Assembly (NCBI GenBank): GCA_027451425.1
Contig: DAIDJH010000090.1
Location: forward strand, 1-7,134
Direction: 5' to 3'
DNA from: Bdellovibrionales bacterium
GTDB taxonomy: Bacteria > Bdellovibrionota > Bdellovibrionia > Bdellovibrionales > UBA1609
DNA: 7,134 bases
Each line of letters opens with the position of its first letter. Within the stretch, counting starts at the first letter, position 1. The position numbers and the translations under genes were made by a program. Below, piece after piece: positions 6,739 through 7,134 of the stretch. The notes under the pieces are model-generated. The model had not been told where the DNA came from. It made no database searches and saw only the letters and a list, made by a program, of their open reading frames with translations.

Positions 6739-6746
6739 AAGGGGGG
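6739..6746 (+). promoter_or_regulatory. ribosome binding site of dnaA
   Basis: AAGGGGGG lies 3 nt before the TTG start codon of dnaA. Only the AAGG/GG part resembles the anti-Shine-Dalgarno complement, and the run of six G is unusual. It supports TTG at 6750, which is the only possible start between the in-frame TAA (6738-6740) and domain I. Spacing is 5-9 nt if AAGG is the paired core. Confidence 0.6.
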
Positions 6747-6749
6747 CCT

Positions 6750-7134
6750 TTGAATTTTCACGAAATCTGGCTACAGATTAAGCAGTCTATCATTGCAAAG
6801 AATTCACATAATCAACCCCTGATTATGTGGTTTGATCCCACAAACCTTGAAGAGGTTCTACAGCAAAACGATGGGTGCGTTTTTAAAATTAGCGTGCCGA
6901 CGGCTCTCCATCAGTATTGGATATCGCAGAATTTGCTCGAAATAATCTCAAGTGAGATTGCCAGTTTTTGCCCCTCGCCATTTCATATCGATTTGATCAT
7001 TGTTAAGCCCGAAAATACTGCGGTAATCGCCGCGGTCGAGCAAGGCGCTCAAGATTCTCGCCTGTCTAGCGATAGGTCGGCTCGCGCAACTCCAGTATTT
7101 TCGCCGGCACGGGATTCTCTCAACCCTGAATATA
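6750..7134 (+). CDS. dnaA: chromosomal replication initiator protein DnaA, 5' part (3' end outside window)
   Basis: An open frame of 128 codons runs off the right edge. DnaA binds DnaA boxes at oriC and melts the origin in an ATP-dependent way. The visible part is domain I, which contacts helicase and DnaA partners, and the linker domain II. Domain I features are an early Trp (EIWLQIK), MWFDPTNLEE in the place of the usual W..PT segment, VFKISVPTALHQYWISQNLLEII, and a final helix. From about residue 95 a variable Ser/Ala/Arg-rich linker leads to LNPEY, which matches the LNPxYTF start of the AAA+ domain III. The start is the TTG at 6750: an in-frame TAA at 6738-6740 leaves only GGG, GGG and CCT codons before it, and later in-frame starts would cut into domain I. 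A purine-rich AAGGGGGG lies just upstream. No ATPase motif is inside the window. Confidence 0.92.
   Translation, partial: MNFHEIWLQIKQSIIAKNSHNQPLIMWFDPTNLEEVLQQNDGCVFKISVPTALHQYWISQNLLEIISSEIASFCPSPFHIDLIIVKPENTAVIAAVEQGAQDSRLSSDRSARATPVFSPARDSLNPEY
6805..6829 (+). repeat. perfect 10-bp stem, 5-nt loop dyad in early dnaA codons
   Basis: CACATAATCA (6805-6814) and TGATTATGTG (6820-6829) are exact reverse complements around ACCCC (6815-6819). The dyad starts 55 nt after the start codon and covers about codons 19-27 (H-N-Q-P-L-I-M-W region). It can form an mRNA hairpin or be a protein-binding palindrome. The arms are AT-rich and do not match the DnaA box consensus. Confidence 0.75.
6944..6959 (+). 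repeat. 16-bp dyad in dnaA domain I codons
   Basis: AATCTCA (6944-6950) and TGAGATT (6953-6959) are exact reverse complements around a 2-bp centre (AG). The short centre prevents a stable RNA loop without opening pairs, so it looks more like an operator palindrome than a hairpin. It lies in codons for the last helix of domain I and may be coincidental. Confidence 0.5.

Overview
The window holds the conserved gene cluster that flanks dnaA in many bacteria. Eight genes lie on the minus strand in the order rpmH, rnpA, yidD, yidC, jag/khpB, mnmE, mnmG, rsmG (read from about 6620 down to 1). The first part of dnaA lies on the plus strand from 6750 to the window end. rsmG and dnaA are cut by the window edges. 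I see no mobile element, CRISPR array, tRNA, rRNA or accessory gene, and no sign of a new multi-gene system.

The organism is a Gram-negative bacterium, because YidC has an N-terminal anchor and the large periplasmic domain of the Gram-negative type. Base composition is moderate by eye and looks even across the window. Gene order and general protein character would suit the Bdellovibrionota or a former deltaproteobacterial lineage. This placement is a low-confidence impression, not a demonstrated one.

Layout: 1-483 rsmG (5' part); 480-2348 mnmG; 2351-3712 mnmE; 3716-4267 jag/khpB; 4283-5878 yidC; 5875-6174 yidD; 6104-6478 rnpA; 6468-6620 rpmH; 6621-6749 divergent intergenic region; 6750-7134 dnaA (5' part). 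The eight minus-strand genes are packed with gaps of at most 15 bp. Four junctions overlap: rpmH/rnpA by 11 bp, rnpA/yidD by 71 bp, yidD/yidC and mnmG/rsmG by 4 bp. No internal terminator is visible, so one operon read from the rpmH-dnaA spacer is the simplest model.

The products join ribosome and RNA maturation (L34, RNase P protein, MnmE-MnmG tRNA wobble-uridine modification, RsmG 16S methylation, KhpB RNA binding) with membrane protein insertion (YidC, YidD), next to the replication initiator. The least ordinary DNA is the 129-bp spacer and the start of dnaA. A 10-bp inverted repeat carries -35-like TTGA cores for two candidate promoters that point at each other. dnaA starts at a TTG behind a G6 tract, and its first codons contain two strong dyads.
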